Shown here: positions 42,052-51,800 of the stretch, in pieces
How the letters are laid out: the number at the start of each line of letters is the position of its first letter
How positions within the stretch are numbered: the first letter of the stretch is position 1
Assembly (NCBI GenBank): GCA_964626755.1
Contig: CAZVGO010000006.1
Coordinates: 25,680 to 89,679 of the forward strand
DNA: 64,000 bases
Reading direction: 5' to 3'
Source of the DNA: JACDAV01 sp964626755
GTDB taxonomy: Bacteria; Chloroflexota; Limnocylindria; Limnocylindrales; CSP1-4
The notes under the pieces: model-generated
What the model saw: the letters and a program-made list of their open reading frames with translations, nothing else
What the model was told of the DNA's origin: nothing
Databases searched by the model: none
Made by a program: the position numbers and the translations under genes

Positions 42052-42116
42052 CAACCCACCTCCTTGCCGCCCGAGACGCGACGACCGGGTCGTCCGGTTC
42101 CCGGCCGGACCCCGCC

Positions 42117-43406
42117 TCACGACCAGAAGCGTGGCAACCAGGGGCGATGGGCCCGGAGCACCTCGTCGAGGAACCTCTCCGCTGCACGTGCGCTGTTGAC
42201 AACCGGGTCCAGCAGGAGCGCCTCCATGGCGAGGTCGCGAGAGCCTTCGACGGCCGCCTCGACCGCGAGGTCCTGGATCGAGAGCTCGTGCCGGATCAGG
42301 GCCGCCACCGGCTCCGGCATCGAGCCCACAGCGACGCCCCGGGGTACGCCGTCCTCGACAAGCCCGGGGACCTCGACGACCGATTCGGCCGGCAGGTTGT
42401 CGATCCATCCGGCGTTCGGGAGGATGAACGACGGGCGGCGCCCCGTCCGCCGCGCGATGACGTCGCCAACGACCGCGGCCGCGCCGTGGCGGGCCATCGC
42501 CTCCCCGGACGGTTCCGCGAGCAGCGGTTCGACGGACCGCTCGCCGGAGCCCCAGGCCTCGAGTGTCGCGACGGCGCGCCGGCTGCGCTCCGCGAGCCCA
42601 TCGAAGTCGTAGCCGGTCGTGCCGATGACGTCGGCCGCCCAGGGCAGGTACTCGCCGATGTGGTCGTCGTCGATCGCGGGGTGGACCCCGAGGCGCTCGA
42701 ACAGCAGGCGGCCCAGTTGATCCCGCTCCGGGTCGCCGGCCATCGTCCGGCGGCGGAACTCGGGCATGAGGTCCGTCCCGTCGCGGGCGTCCCGGATCGA
42801 GAGGAACCACGTGAAGTGGTTCGCGCCGGCCGCGTGGACGTCGATCTCGGTCAGGTCCCGGCCCAGCAGTCGGGCGCAGCCGTCGATCGTCTCGGCGACG
42901 CTGTGGCACAGGCCGATCGCCCGGACCGCCGTGTGGCGCCGGAGGGCCAGGCACACGCGGTTCTCGGGATTCGTGTAGTTCAGCACGAGCGCGCCGGGCG
43001 CGAGCCGCTCGATGTCGCACCCGATCTCGACCATGAGCGGGATGGAGCGGAGCGTGTGCGACAGACCACCGGGACCGCCGTTCTCGGACAGGACGCTCGC
43101 GAAGCCGTGCTTGAGCGCCAGCTCGTGGTCCTTCCGCCAGCTGGCGAGACGATCGACGGCGACAGAGGTCACGACGAAATCGGCGCCCGGGAGGGCCTCG
43201 GGGCGATCCACCGTCGATCGGACGTCGACACTCCAGCCGGCGGCGGCGTTGAGCCGTTCGGCAAGCCTCGTCATCCGGCCCAGCGCCTCGGGATTGACGT
43301 CGACCAGCCAGAGCTCCGCGCCACGGAACTCCGGGAGGCGGAACAGGTCGCGCAGGAGGTCGACCCCGAAGATGACGCTGCCGATTCCGATCGCGACGAG
43401 CTTCGT
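42117..43406 (-). CDS. GH4-family glycosidase (NAD/Mn-dependent), apparent ACG start
   Basis: About 429 residues of glycoside hydrolase family 4 (alpha-galactosidase, alpha-glucosidase, alpha-glucuronidase and relatives). The NAD-binding head KLVAIGIGSVIFG, ENGGPGGLSHTLRSIP, NYTNPENRV, the Mn ligand Cys in GLCHSVAETI and His in GANHFTWFLSI are all present. By homology translation begins at the codon before KLVAIG, which is ACG (43406); no ATG, GTG or TTG lies between the upstream gene's stop and this point. Nearer the substrate class, it looks like the MelA/AglA/LplD side rather than 6-phospho-glucosidases, but specificity is not assigned. Confidence 0.83.
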   Translation of the reverse strand, partial: TKLVAIGIGSVIFGVDLLRDLFRLPEFRGAELWLVDVNPEALGRMTRLAERLNAAAGWSVDVRSTVDRPEALPGADFVVTSVAVDRLASWRKDHELALKHGFASVLSENGGPGGLSHTLRSIPLMVEIGCDIERLAPGALVLNYTNPENRVCLALRRHTAVRAIGLCHSVAETIDGCARLLGRDLTEIDVHAAGANHFTWFLSIRDARDGTDLMPEFRRRTMAGDPERDQLGRLLFERLGVHPAIDDDHIGEYLPWAADVIGTTGYDFDGLAERSRRAVATLEAWGSGERSVEPLLAEPSGEAMARHGAAAVVGDVIARRTGRRPSFILPNAGWIDNLPAESVVEVPGLVEDGVPRGVAVGSMPEPVAALIRHELSIQDLAVEAAVEGSRDLAMEALLLDPVVNSARAAERFLDEVLRAHRPWLPRFWS

Positions 43407-43417
43407 CGCCCGGGCGG

Positions 43418-43723
43418 CTAGCGGCGGCGGACCTGGGGCCGGAGATGGATCGGCTCGACCCGGACCTCGTCCACGGCGTCCGGCTTCGAGAACCTCGTCG
43501 CGTCGCTCGCCGGCTGCTGGTTCCCCCGGAAGCTCCACGTCACCCCATCCTCTTCCTGAACGCCAGTCGGCCAGGGCATCGTCGCTCTCCACCAGCCCTC
43601 GCTGTCGCGACCGCCGACGAGGGATCCGAGCTGGCGGGACCCCCGGCGGTCGAGCCAACCGAGGAGGAGGGCGAGGGGCGCCGCCGCGAGGCTGAGCAGG
43701 ACGAGGGCGAGGATCAGGTTCAT
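43418..43723 (-). CDS. Small membrane protein, function unknown
   Basis: A 101-residue protein: one N-terminal helix (LILALVLLSLAAAPLALLLGWL), then a soluble part with WWRATMPWPTGVQEEDGVTW and a basic C-terminus. I know no family. It is 11 bp upstream of the GH4 gene in the same direction and is first in that unit; the ATG position is acceptable but no strong ribosome-binding site is seen. Upstream is the divergent promoter region shared with the CUT1 importer. Confidence 0.55.
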   Translation of the reverse strand: MNLILALVLLSLAAAPLALLLGWLDRRGSRQLGSLVGGRDSEGWWRATMPWPTGVQEEDGVTWSFRGNQQPASDATRFSKPDAVDEVRVEPIHLRPQVRRR

Positions 43724-44011
43724 CGCTTGGGCTCCGGATCGAGGGCCGTCCGTGCAAATCCTACTCCGGCGGCCGGACTTCCGCGAGCGTCGCAATGAGA
43801 ACGATTACATATGCTTGCTTGACGACCCCGACCGTCATGGGCTATGACACCGTAGGACACGGCCCGAGGCGACCCTCGCCCGGGACCATACGCGTGACTG
43901 GAGGAGGTCCGCGCCGCCCCGTTTCGCTGCACGTCGTTCGAAGCTCCTGACGATCCCGGCCAGGGAGCGTGGGTCATTCACGACGATCGCAGTAGCCAGC
44001 AAGGAGGAGAG
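43724..44011. promoter_or_regulatory. Divergent regulatory region between GH4 unit and CUT1 importer
   Basis: A 288-bp gap without a gene. It contains TGAGAACGATTACA at 43796-43809, which shares the half-site CGATTAC with the iol operator palindrome (10 of 14 positions match TGTAATCGATTACG), and a ribosome-binding site AAGGAGGAGAG just before the binding-protein ATG at 44012. No convincing -35/-10 pair was identified. Confidence 0.4.
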
Positions 44012-45406
44012 ATGACTTCGTCTTCCCGACGTAGCCGCTCGTTGGTTCTCGGGTCCCTCGTGGCTCTCGTCGTGGGAGCCTGCGGTGCGGCCCCGGGCGC
44101 GAGTGGTCCGGCCGGCTCGAGCGCCGAGCCGACGCCTGTGACCGGCGCGTCCTGTGCGTCAGGCGCGACCGAAGTCAAGTTCTGGACGAGCCACACGCCA
44201 CCCGACTCTGACACGCTCGCCAACATCGTCAACGCGTTCAACACCGCGAATCCGGACATCTGCGTGAAGATGACGATCGTGCCCGGCAGCGAGACGGATG
44301 TCGCCAAGCTCATCACCGCGATCCGCGGTGGCGTTGCGCCGGACGTCTACATGGCCGACCGGTTCACGGTTCCCCAGCGCGCCGCCGAGGGCGTGCTCGA
44401 GGAGCTGCCGGCGAGCTCGGCCGCCCTGAAGGACCAGCACCTCGAGTTCGCCTGGAACGAGACCCAGTACCAGGGCAAGACGTACGCGCTTCCGTTCGAC
44501 ACCGACGCCCGGGCCCTCTGGTACAACAAGGACCTGATCACGGCCGCCGGCGAAGACCCGGCCGAGCTGGATATCTCCAAGGGCGCACCAACGATCGAGA
44601 CGGTCGTCCGGATCGCCGACGCGATCAACTCGAAGGATGCCAGCGGCAACTACGACGTCATGGGCTGGATGCCGGGCGGTCCCGGAGCCGGCGGCAACCC
44701 GGGTGCGTTCGACCAGGGCTGGCACTACACGTGGGGCTTCGTCCACGGTGGCAGCTTCGCGGACCTCGCGGCCTGCAAGGTCACCCCGTCCGATCCGGGC
44801 GTCGTCGAGGGCTACCAGTTCATGTACGACTGGCAGAAGGATCACGATCCGCAGGCCGTCGCCCGCTGGGTCAGCACGAACTGGACGGCCAACGCCCCGC
44901 AGCAGCAGTTCCCGTTCTGGACCGGCAAGCTCGGGATGACGATCAGCGGCGACTGGCAGATCGCCAACGCTGCGAAGTACGCACCGGACACGGAATTCGG
45001 CTTCACGTTCATCCCGGTCCCTGAGGCCGGCGATACGCCCGCTACCTGGGCCGGCGGATGGTCGATGGCGCTCATCCCGGACTCCGACGTCCAGGAGCAG
45101 GCCGTCAAGTTCATCGAGTACGCCACCGGGCCCGAGGGCCAGGCGACGTACACGAGGGAAACCACCCACCTGCCGACGATCAAGTCGCTCCTTGAGGACG
45201 ACTCGCTCTTCCAGGAGCAGCACCTGGTCTTCCGTGAGCTGCTCGACAGTGCTCTGAATCGGCCGCCGCTCGCCGTGGGCGGCATCTACTGGGATGCCCT
45301 GACGCAGGCCCAGGGCTCGGTTGAGCTCAACACGAAGACCCCACAGGAGGCCCTTGCGGAAGTGGAGGCAGCGGTTCAGCCAAGGCTCGACGAAGTCGGC
45401 TGCTGA
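44012..45406 (+). CDS. CUT1 sugar ABC transporter substrate-binding lipoprotein
   Basis: A 464-residue family 1 solute-binding protein. The N-terminal signal (RSLVLGSLVALVVGACGAA) has a lipobox with Cys near 28. The mature part begins EVKFWTSHTPPDS and has AIRGGVAPDVYMADRF, TYALPFDTDARALWYNKDLI and ISGDWQIANAAKY, landmarks of oligosaccharide-binding proteins that capture glycans outside the cell. It is followed by two permeases but no ATPase. Near GH4 and GH38 enzymes, mannose- or galactose-containing oligosaccharides are plausible ligands. Confidence 0.9.
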   Translation: MTSSSRRSRSLVLGSLVALVVGACGAAPGASGPAGSSAEPTPVTGASCASGATEVKFWTSHTPPDSDTLANIVNAFNTANPDICVKMTIVPGSETDVAKLITAIRGGVAPDVYMADRFTVPQRAAEGVLEELPASSAALKDQHLEFAWNETQYQGKTYALPFDTDARALWYNKDLITAAGEDPAELDISKGAPTIETVVRIADAINSKDASGNYDVMGWMPGGPGAGGNPGAFDQGWHYTWGFVHGGSFADLAACKVTPSDPGVVEGYQFMYDWQKDHDPQAVARWVSTNWTANAPQQQFPFWTGKLGMTISGDWQIANAAKYAPDTEFGFTFIPVPEAGDTPATWAGGWSMALIPDSDVQEQAVKFIEYATGPEGQATYTRETTHLPTIKSLLEDDSLFQEQHLVFRELLDSALNRPPLAVGGIYWDALTQAQGSVELNTKTPQEALAEVEAAVQPRLDEVGC

Positions 45407-45424
45407 ACCCAGCACCGCACGTCT

Positions 45425-45455
45425 GTCGCGGGGACCGATCGTCGGTCCCCGCGAC
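45425..45455 (+). terminator. Perfect 12-bp intercistronic hairpin (binding protein to permease)
   Basis: GTCGCGGGGACC (45425-45436) pairs exactly with GGTCCCCGCGAC (45444-45455) around a 7-base loop, and CTTTA follows. It lies between the binding-protein and first permease genes and probably lets the binding-protein mRNA accumulate above that of the permeases. Confidence 0.65.
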
Positions 45456-45488
45456 CTTTAGGGCAGCCGCCTTCAGCGAGGCAATGAG

Positions 45489-46442
45489 ATGACGGCAGCC
45501 GCACCCACCGCGCCCCGCCGCCCATCGCGGTTCAACCTCGGCACGACCGAGCGCCGGAACCTGCTCTGGGGACTGCTGTTCATCAGCCCGTGGCTGATCG
45601 GCTTCCTCGTCTTCGGGATCTTCCCGATCCTCTACACGTTCTATCTCAGCCTGACCCGCTACTCGGGCCTGCGGGACCCGATCTTCATCGGCACCGACAA
45701 CTACAGTCGGATGATCGGCGATCCGTTGTTCTGGACCGCTGCCTACAACACGCTCTACTACACGCTGCTCGCGGTTCCGGTCGGCGTCGTCGTCGCGATG
45801 CTCCTGGCGATGGCGATGAACCGGAAGGTCCGGGAGGTGACCCTCTACCGGGCGATCTTCTACCTGCCGTCGATCCTGCCCGTGTTCGCGATCTCGTTCG
45901 TCTTCGTCGTCCTGCTCAACCCGGGTTACGGTCTCGTGAACTGGCTCCTCGTCGCGGTCGGGCTGCCGTCGCCGAACTGGCTTGGAGATCCGGCCTACAC
46001 GAAGATCGCGCTGGTGATGATCGCCCAGCTCGGCGCCGGCCAGTGGGCACTCGTGTTCCTCGCCGGACTGCGCGCGATTCCAACCGAGCTGTATGAATCT
46101 GCGGACATCGATGGCGCCGGGGCGTTGCGAAAGTTCAAGAGCATCACGCTGCCGCTGATGACGCCGGTGATCCTCTACGACATCATCATCGGGTTGTCGT
46201 TCGGGCTCCAGGTCTTCACCTCCGCCTTCATCCTCACGGGCGGTGGCACGAGAGGGGCCGCCGGGCCGGACAACTCGCTGCTCACCTACGTGTACTACGT
46301 GTACAAGCAGGCCTTCCAGTTCGGAGCCATGGGATACGCGGCGACGCTCTCCGTCGTGCTGTTCATTGCCAGCGTCCTGCTCGCCGGAGCCGTCTTCCGA
46401 TGGGCCCGCGGCTGGGTCTTCTACGGCGCGGAGGACGAGTAA
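45489..46442 (+). CDS. CUT1 ABC transporter permease (MalF/UgpA type)
   Basis: A 317-residue permease with about six transmembrane helices. Typical start NLLWGLLFISPWLIGFLVF and LYTFYLSLTRYSG; the EAA loop that docks the ATPase is ELYESADIDGAGALRKFKSI. TAATG overlap with the next permease gene shows coupling. Confidence 0.92.
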   Translation: MTAAAPTAPRRPSRFNLGTTERRNLLWGLLFISPWLIGFLVFGIFPILYTFYLSLTRYSGLRDPIFIGTDNYSRMIGDPLFWTAAYNTLYYTLLAVPVGVVVAMLLAMAMNRKVREVTLYRAIFYLPSILPVFAISFVFVVLLNPGYGLVNWLLVAVGLPSPNWLGDPAYTKIALVMIAQLGAGQWALVFLAGLRAIPTELYESADIDGAGALRKFKSITLPLMTPVILYDIIIGLSFGLQVFTSAFILTGGGTRGAAGPDNSLLTYVYYVYKQAFQFGAMGYAATLSVVLFIASVLLAGAVFRWARGWVFYGAEDE

Positions 46443-47359
46443 TGGCGACCGTTGACGCCGCCCGGCCGCAGCCGATCTCCGCCACCGCTCCGGGCGGTCG
46501 CCGCCTCCGGCGGATCCTCACCGAGTCGATCGTCCCCAGGATCGTCCTGATCCTCGGCAGCCTGGTGTTCATCGCGCCGTTCTACTGGATGGTCATCACC
46601 GCGCTCAAATCGGTACCCGAATCGGTCACGTTCCCGCCGACGCTGATCCCGCAGGCGTGGGCCTGGTCGAACTTCATCGACGCGGTCAACTTCATCCCGT
46701 TCGGGCTGTACGCGCTGAACTCCCTGACGATCACCGTCGGCGCGACGATCGGCGCCGTCCTGTCGAACACGCTCATCGCCTACGGCTTCTCGCGGATCCA
46801 GTGGCCCGGTCGCAACAAGCTGTTTTACCTGTGCGTGGCCACGATCTTCCTGCCGTACCCGGTGGTCCTCGTGGCGCTGTTCGACATCTTCAGCAAGCTG
46901 CCGTCGTTCGGCATCCAGGGCAGCTCGTCGTGGGTCAACACGTTCCTGCCGCTGATCGTGCCGGCCTTCTTCGGCAGTCCGTTCTACATCTTCCTCATGC
47001 GCCAGTTCATGATGGGCATTCCCAGGGAGCTGTCGGATGCCGCACGGGTTGACGGTGCGAGCGAGCTCCAGACGTTCTGGCGGGTGATCCTCCCGTTGAC
47101 GAAGCCGGCGGTCACGGTGATCGCGATCCTCGCCGCCGTCGCGGCATGGAATGAGTTCCTGCTGCCGCTGCTCTACCTCCAGGAGAACGAGAAGTACCCG
47201 CTGGCCGTGGGACTGGCGTTCTTCACCAGCCAGCACGACGTGGCCTTCAACCTGCTGATGGCCGCGTCGACGCTGATCGTCCTGCCGGTCATCGTGATCT
47301 TCGTCCTCGCCCAGCGGTTCTTCATCGAGGGAATCACGGTCGGCGGCGTGAAGGGCTGA
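46442..47359 (+). CDS. CUT1 ABC transporter permease (MalG/UgpE type)
   Basis: A 305-residue permease with six predicted helices, the MalG-type head FIAPFYWMVITALKS and the EAA loop ELSDAARVDGASELQTFWRV. The ATG shares a base with the stop of the preceding permease gene. The operon continues with an unknown 190-residue protein rather than an ATPase. Confidence 0.92.
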   Translation: MATVDAARPQPISATAPGGRRLRRILTESIVPRIVLILGSLVFIAPFYWMVITALKSVPESVTFPPTLIPQAWAWSNFIDAVNFIPFGLYALNSLTITVGATIGAVLSNTLIAYGFSRIQWPGRNKLFYLCVATIFLPYPVVLVALFDIFSKLPSFGIQGSSSWVNTFLPLIVPAFFGSPFYIFLMRQFMMGIPRELSDAARVDGASELQTFWRVILPLTKPAVTVIAILAAVAAWNEFLLPLLYLQENEKYPLAVGLAFFTSQHDVAFNLLMAASTLIVLPVIVIFVLAQRFFIEGITVGGVKG

Positions 47360-47366
47360 CGCTGGC

Positions 47367-47939
47367 GTGACGCTGCGTCCCCGCTCGAGCAGCCAGGCCG
47401 ATCGGCGCCTGGTCGCGACCGTGGCCGGCCGCAGGATCTCCACCGAGCACGTCGACGAACGGCTGGCAGAGATACGGCGCGGGCCGCGCGCCCGGCACAT
47501 CCCGCCGGATGGCATGGGTGGCTCGGAGACGGTCCGCCGGTGGGTCGCCCAGGAGCTCGTGACGGAAGCCGTCGTCGCCCACGAAGCTCGAGCAGCCGGG
47601 ATCGCGAAGGTCGCTGAGCTCGGCCGCCCCTCGCCAGCCCACGTAGCGAGCCTCGTGGCGCGAGTGACGGCTGACGTGACCGTCCCGTACGCCGAACTCC
47701 GGGCGTACTACGACCGCAACCAGGATCTCTACGAGCGCCCCGGGGCGGGCGGGGCTCCGCGTTCTGTCGCCCCGTTCGCGGAGGTTCGCGCGGCGATCGA
47801 GGCAGGGCTTCTCGTCGCCGCGCGCGCCAGGGTCTTCGACGAGTGGCTCGAGCAACGGCGGCACGCGCTCGTCGCGATCGAACCCGGGTTCGAGCATCCC
47901 GGGCATCCGGTCCACGGCGTCCCAAGCCACAGGCACTGA
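47367..47939 (+). CDS. SurA N-terminus-like small protein in glycan cluster
   Basis: A 190-residue soluble protein. The head VATVAGRRISTEHVDERLAEIR and the later YAELRAYYDRNQDLYERP resemble the chaperone region of SurA/PpiC-type peptidyl-prolyl isomerases, but the parvulin catalytic domain is absent. Similar short proteins sit beside sugar ABC transporters and alpha-mannosidases in actinobacteria, where automatic annotation varies; role unknown. GTG start 7 bp after the permease stop codon puts it in the transporter operon. Confidence 0.55.
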   Translation: MTLRPRSSSQADRRLVATVAGRRISTEHVDERLAEIRRGPRARHIPPDGMGGSETVRRWVAQELVTEAVVAHEARAAGIAKVAELGRPSPAHVASLVARVTADVTVPYAELRAYYDRNQDLYERPGAGGAPRSVAPFAEVRAAIEAGLLVAARARVFDEWLEQRRHALVAIEPGFEHPGHPVHGVPSHRH

Positions 47940-47956
47940 CGGAGGCGCGACGAGCG

Positions 47957-48886
47957 GTGACGAGAGTCGTGGTCACGGGCGGGAGCGGCAAGGCCGGGCG
48001 CGCGGTCGTCCGGGATCTGGTCGACCACGACTTCGACGTCGTCAGCGTCGACGTCGTCCCGGCGGCGACTGCGAACGCGCCGTTCCTGCGCGCGGACCTG
48101 ACCGACCTCGGCGAGACGATCGAGGCACTTCGCGGCGCCGACGCGGTCGTCCACCTCGCCGCCATCCCGGCGCCAGGAATTCGGACGGTCGAGCGGACGT
48201 TCGAGATCAACATGCTCAGCACGTACAACGTGTTCAGCGCGGCCACGCTGCTCGGTCTCGGGCGGGTCGTGTGGGCCTCGAGCGAGACGGTCCTCGGACT
48301 CCCGTTCGGACGGCTGCACGCTCGCAACCTCCTCGACCCGGCGGCGCTGCCCGGGCACGTGCCGGAGCCGGACTACGTGCCGGTCGACGAGGACCATCCG
48401 CTCCGCCCCCACTCGAGCTACTCGCTGTCGAAGGTCCTCGGCGAGGAGATGGCGCGCCAGTTCGCCCGCTGGAGCCGCATCCCGTTCGTCGGCCTGCGGT
48501 TCTCCGCGATCCGCGAAGTCGCCGAGTACGACTCGTTCCCCGAACTGTGGAAGGACCCTCACCTCAACGAGTGGAATGTGTGGGCGTATGTCGATGCGCG
48601 CGACGTCGCGCAGGCATGCCGGCTGGGCCTCATGGCGGATGTCGACGGCGCGGAGGCCTTCATCATTGCCGCCGGGGACACGGTGATGGACCGCCCCAAC
48701 CAGGAGCTGATGGCGGCATGCTTCCCGTCCGTCCCGGTCCGGCCGGCCACAGGCGACAACGACACGCTGCTCTCGATCGACAAGGCCCGCCGCGTGCTGG
48801 GCTACGATCCGGCCCATTCGTGGCGACAGGAGCTCGCCGTCACGGCGGGCGCCTCGTCACGCCCTGCCTCGAGGCGCCAGGACTGA
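47957..48886 (+). CDS. NAD-dependent epimerase/dehydratase-family SDR (possible uronate dehydrogenase)
   Basis: A 309-residue extended short-chain dehydrogenase. NAD loop VTGGSGKAGRAVV, substrate Ser in WASSETVLG, and YxxxK in SSYSLSKVLGEE. The head and size resemble uronate dehydrogenases and related NAD(P) epimerases. A uronate dehydrogenase would produce an aldarolactone that the downstream SMP-30 lactonase could open, but the sequence alone does not prove this. GTG start with GGAGG upstream; the stop overlaps the mannosidase ATG (TGATG). Confidence 0.8.
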   Translation: MTRVVVTGGSGKAGRAVVRDLVDHDFDVVSVDVVPAATANAPFLRADLTDLGETIEALRGADAVVHLAAIPAPGIRTVERTFEINMLSTYNVFSAATLLGLGRVVWASSETVLGLPFGRLHARNLLDPAALPGHVPEPDYVPVDEDHPLRPHSSYSLSKVLGEEMARQFARWSRIPFVGLRFSAIREVAEYDSFPELWKDPHLNEWNVWAYVDARDVAQACRLGLMADVDGAEAFIIAAGDTVMDRPNQELMAACFPSVPVRPATGDNDTLLSIDKARRVLGYDPAHSWRQELAVTAGASSRPASRRQD

Positions 48887-51800
48887 TGGACATCCTCGCC
48901 GCCGAAGCGACCAACCTGTTCGTCGGGACCGAGTCGGCCCCGCGTCAGGTCGTCCGCATCCGGGTCCGCGGAACCGAGCCGCGAGACGCCCGCGCTCCCG
49001 CCCTGGTCCGGGTCGAGGGCGAGCGCGTGCGATCCGACGAGGCCGTCGCGCTCGGTCCGCTCGGGGCGGGGGAGGAGGCCGTTCTCGAGATCGGTGTCAC
49101 GGTCGATGGTCCGATCGAGGCCGGGCAGCTGCTGCCCGCCGAGGTCGTCGTCGACGAAGGAAGGCAGGCGGTTCGGCATTCATTCGAGGTCGCCGTCGCG
49201 GAGCCCGGCTGGCGGATGTTCATGGTGTCCCACTTCCACTACGACCCCGTCTGGTGGAACACCCAGGCCGCGTACACCGAAACCTGGGGCACGGCGATCC
49301 GCTATCGCTCGCCCTTCCAGGAGCCGGGCCTCGCGCTCGTGAAGTCGCACCTCGAGATGGCTCGCCGCGACCCGGACTACAAGTTCGTCCTCGCCGAGCT
49401 CGACTACCTCAAGCCGTACTGGGACGTCTATCCCGAGGACCGCGCGTATGTGCGACGGCTCTTCGCCGAAGGCCGGCTCGAGCTCATGGGCGGCACGTAC
49501 AACGAGCCGAACACGAACCTGACCAGCGCGGAGTCGACGATCCGGAACGCGATCTACGGCGTGGGGTACCAGCGCGACGTGCTCGGCGGGACGCCCGCGA
49601 CCGCCTGGCAGCTCGACGCATTCGGGCACGACCCGCAATTCCCCGGGATCATGTCCGACGCCGGGATCACGTCGAGCTCGTGGGCGCGCGGCCCGTTCCA
49701 CGAGTGGGGTCCTCATTGGGTGCGCGGGCCGGGACGGGTGCCGTTCGCGGAGTTGGCGGCGGGCGATCACCCCCGGATGCAGTTTCCGATGGAGTTCGAC
49801 TGGATCGCCCCGAGCGGCCGGGCCCTCCTCACATCGTTCATGGCGAACCACTACTCGGCCGGCTGGTGGATGGACGCCTCGACGACCCTCGCGGAGGCGG
49901 AGGACCAGGTCCACCGCCTCTTCACGGAGCTCGCGACCCTCGCCGCGACGAAGAACGTGCTCCTGCCGGTGGGCACGGACTACACGCCCCCGAACAAGTG
50001 GCTGACGGCAATTCATCGCGACTGGGGCCGGCGCTACGTCTGGCCGAAGTTCATCGCCGCCCTCCCGAGCGAGTTCTTCGCCGCGGTCCGCGCGGCCCAG
50101 GCGAAGACCGGCCGCGGGTTCTCGCCCCAGACGCGCGACATGAACCCGATCTACACGGGCAAAGACGTGTCGTTCATCGATACGAAGCAGGCCCAGCGGC
50201 TTGCCGAGAACACCGTCCTCGGCGCCGAGAAGTTCGCGACATTCGCCGCCCTCCTGGGCGCCCGATTCCCGACCGAGGCGATCGACAAGGCATGGCGGCA
50301 GCTGCTGTTCGGCGCCCACCACGACGGGATCACCGGTTCGGAGTCGGACCAGGTCTACCTCGACCTCATCGCCGGCTGGCGCGAGGCGCTCGAGCTCGGC
50401 AAGTCCGCCCTCGACGGCGCACTCGACTCCCTCGGCTCGCGGATCAACACGGCGGGCGATGGCACCGCGGTGACGGTGTTCAACGCGCTGTCCTGGCCGC
50501 GCACGGACATCGCCCGGGTCCGGCTCGAGGTGCAGGCCGCGACGGCGGGAATCGAGCTGCGGGACGAGTCCGGCACTCGGGTCCCGTTCGTCGTCGAAGC
50601 CGCCGACCGGCGGGCCGACGGGACGGTCGCCCGGGCGACCCTCGCGTTCCTCGCCCGGGATGTCCCGGCGCTTGGCCACCGGACATACCGCGTGGTACCG
50701 GGCGCGACCCGCCTCGACGACGCCGGATGGCGCCCTGTCCAGACACCCGTGATCGAGAACGAGACGTATCGGGTCGAGATCGACCCTGATCGCGGCGGGG
50801 TCATCACCAGCCTCGTCGACAAGCGATCGGGCAAGGAGCTGGTCCAGTCGGGCCGCGCCGCCAACGAGCTCCTCGCGTACCGCGAGTATCCGAACCACCC
50901 GTTGTTCGCCGAGGGTCCGTGGCACCTCACGCCGGACGGCCGGGTCACCTCGGCGACCGACTTCCCCAGCGAGGTCAGCGTCGAGGAATCGGCGATCGGC
51001 CGGAGGATGCGAATCGAGGGCCCGTTCGAGGCCTGCCGGCGCCGCCAGGAGATCGTGCTGTGGGACGGCCTCGACCGCGTCGAGCTGGCGACCCGGCTCG
51101 ACGGCTACTCCGAGCAGGATCGCCTGTTCCGCGTCCGGTTCGGTGTTGCGGTCGATGGCGGCGCACCGGTGTCGGAGGTCGGCAATGCCGTCATCGGGCG
51201 GCCGTTCGGGTTCCCGAATGTCGACGTCGCCGAGGTTCCGTTCACTCTCGATCACCCCGCGTACAACTGGTTCGCCCTGGGCGCGACGGCCCGGGTGGCG
51301 CTCGTCGACGCGGGTGCGACGCCCGGGGATGCCCGCGCCTCACAGGCGATCGGCATCGCCGAGGTCATCGCCGGCGACGACGCGGACCAGGACGACGCAG
51401 TCCGCGGCCTCGTCGTCGCGCTCGTGCGGCAGGGCGTGACGTCGACCCTGTCGCGCCACGACGGCAGCCGCTACGGCGTCCTGCACATCGACTCGAACCT
51501 GCCCGACGTGCGGCTCGCGATCGGCGGACCGTCGACGAACCGGTTCGTCGCTGATCTCATCGACTCGGCCGGCGCGACGTATCGGACAGAGCTGGACCGC
51601 CAGCTCGCCGCTCGCGGCTGGGCCCGACTGTGGGTTCCGGCGACGCGCGCGCGAGGCGAGCGAACTGACGGGATCCCCGACCTGCGCGGCGTTCGCGACC
51701 TGCCGGTCCTCGTCGTCGCCGGCGCCGACGCCGGGGCGAGCGTCCGAGCGATCGAGTCCCTCGTCGAGGACCTCGCCGACAGCGTCATCGTCGTGGAGCA

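Noticed and set aside
42061..42116. Short inverted repeat ACGAC-CGG-GTCGT after the GH4 gene as a terminator
   Set aside because: Five-base stem only; too weak to separate from chance in GC-rich DNA.
48271..48885. N-terminal extension of the GH38 frame
   Set aside because: Overlaps the epimerase gene in another frame; the ATG overlapping the epimerase stop codon is the credible start.
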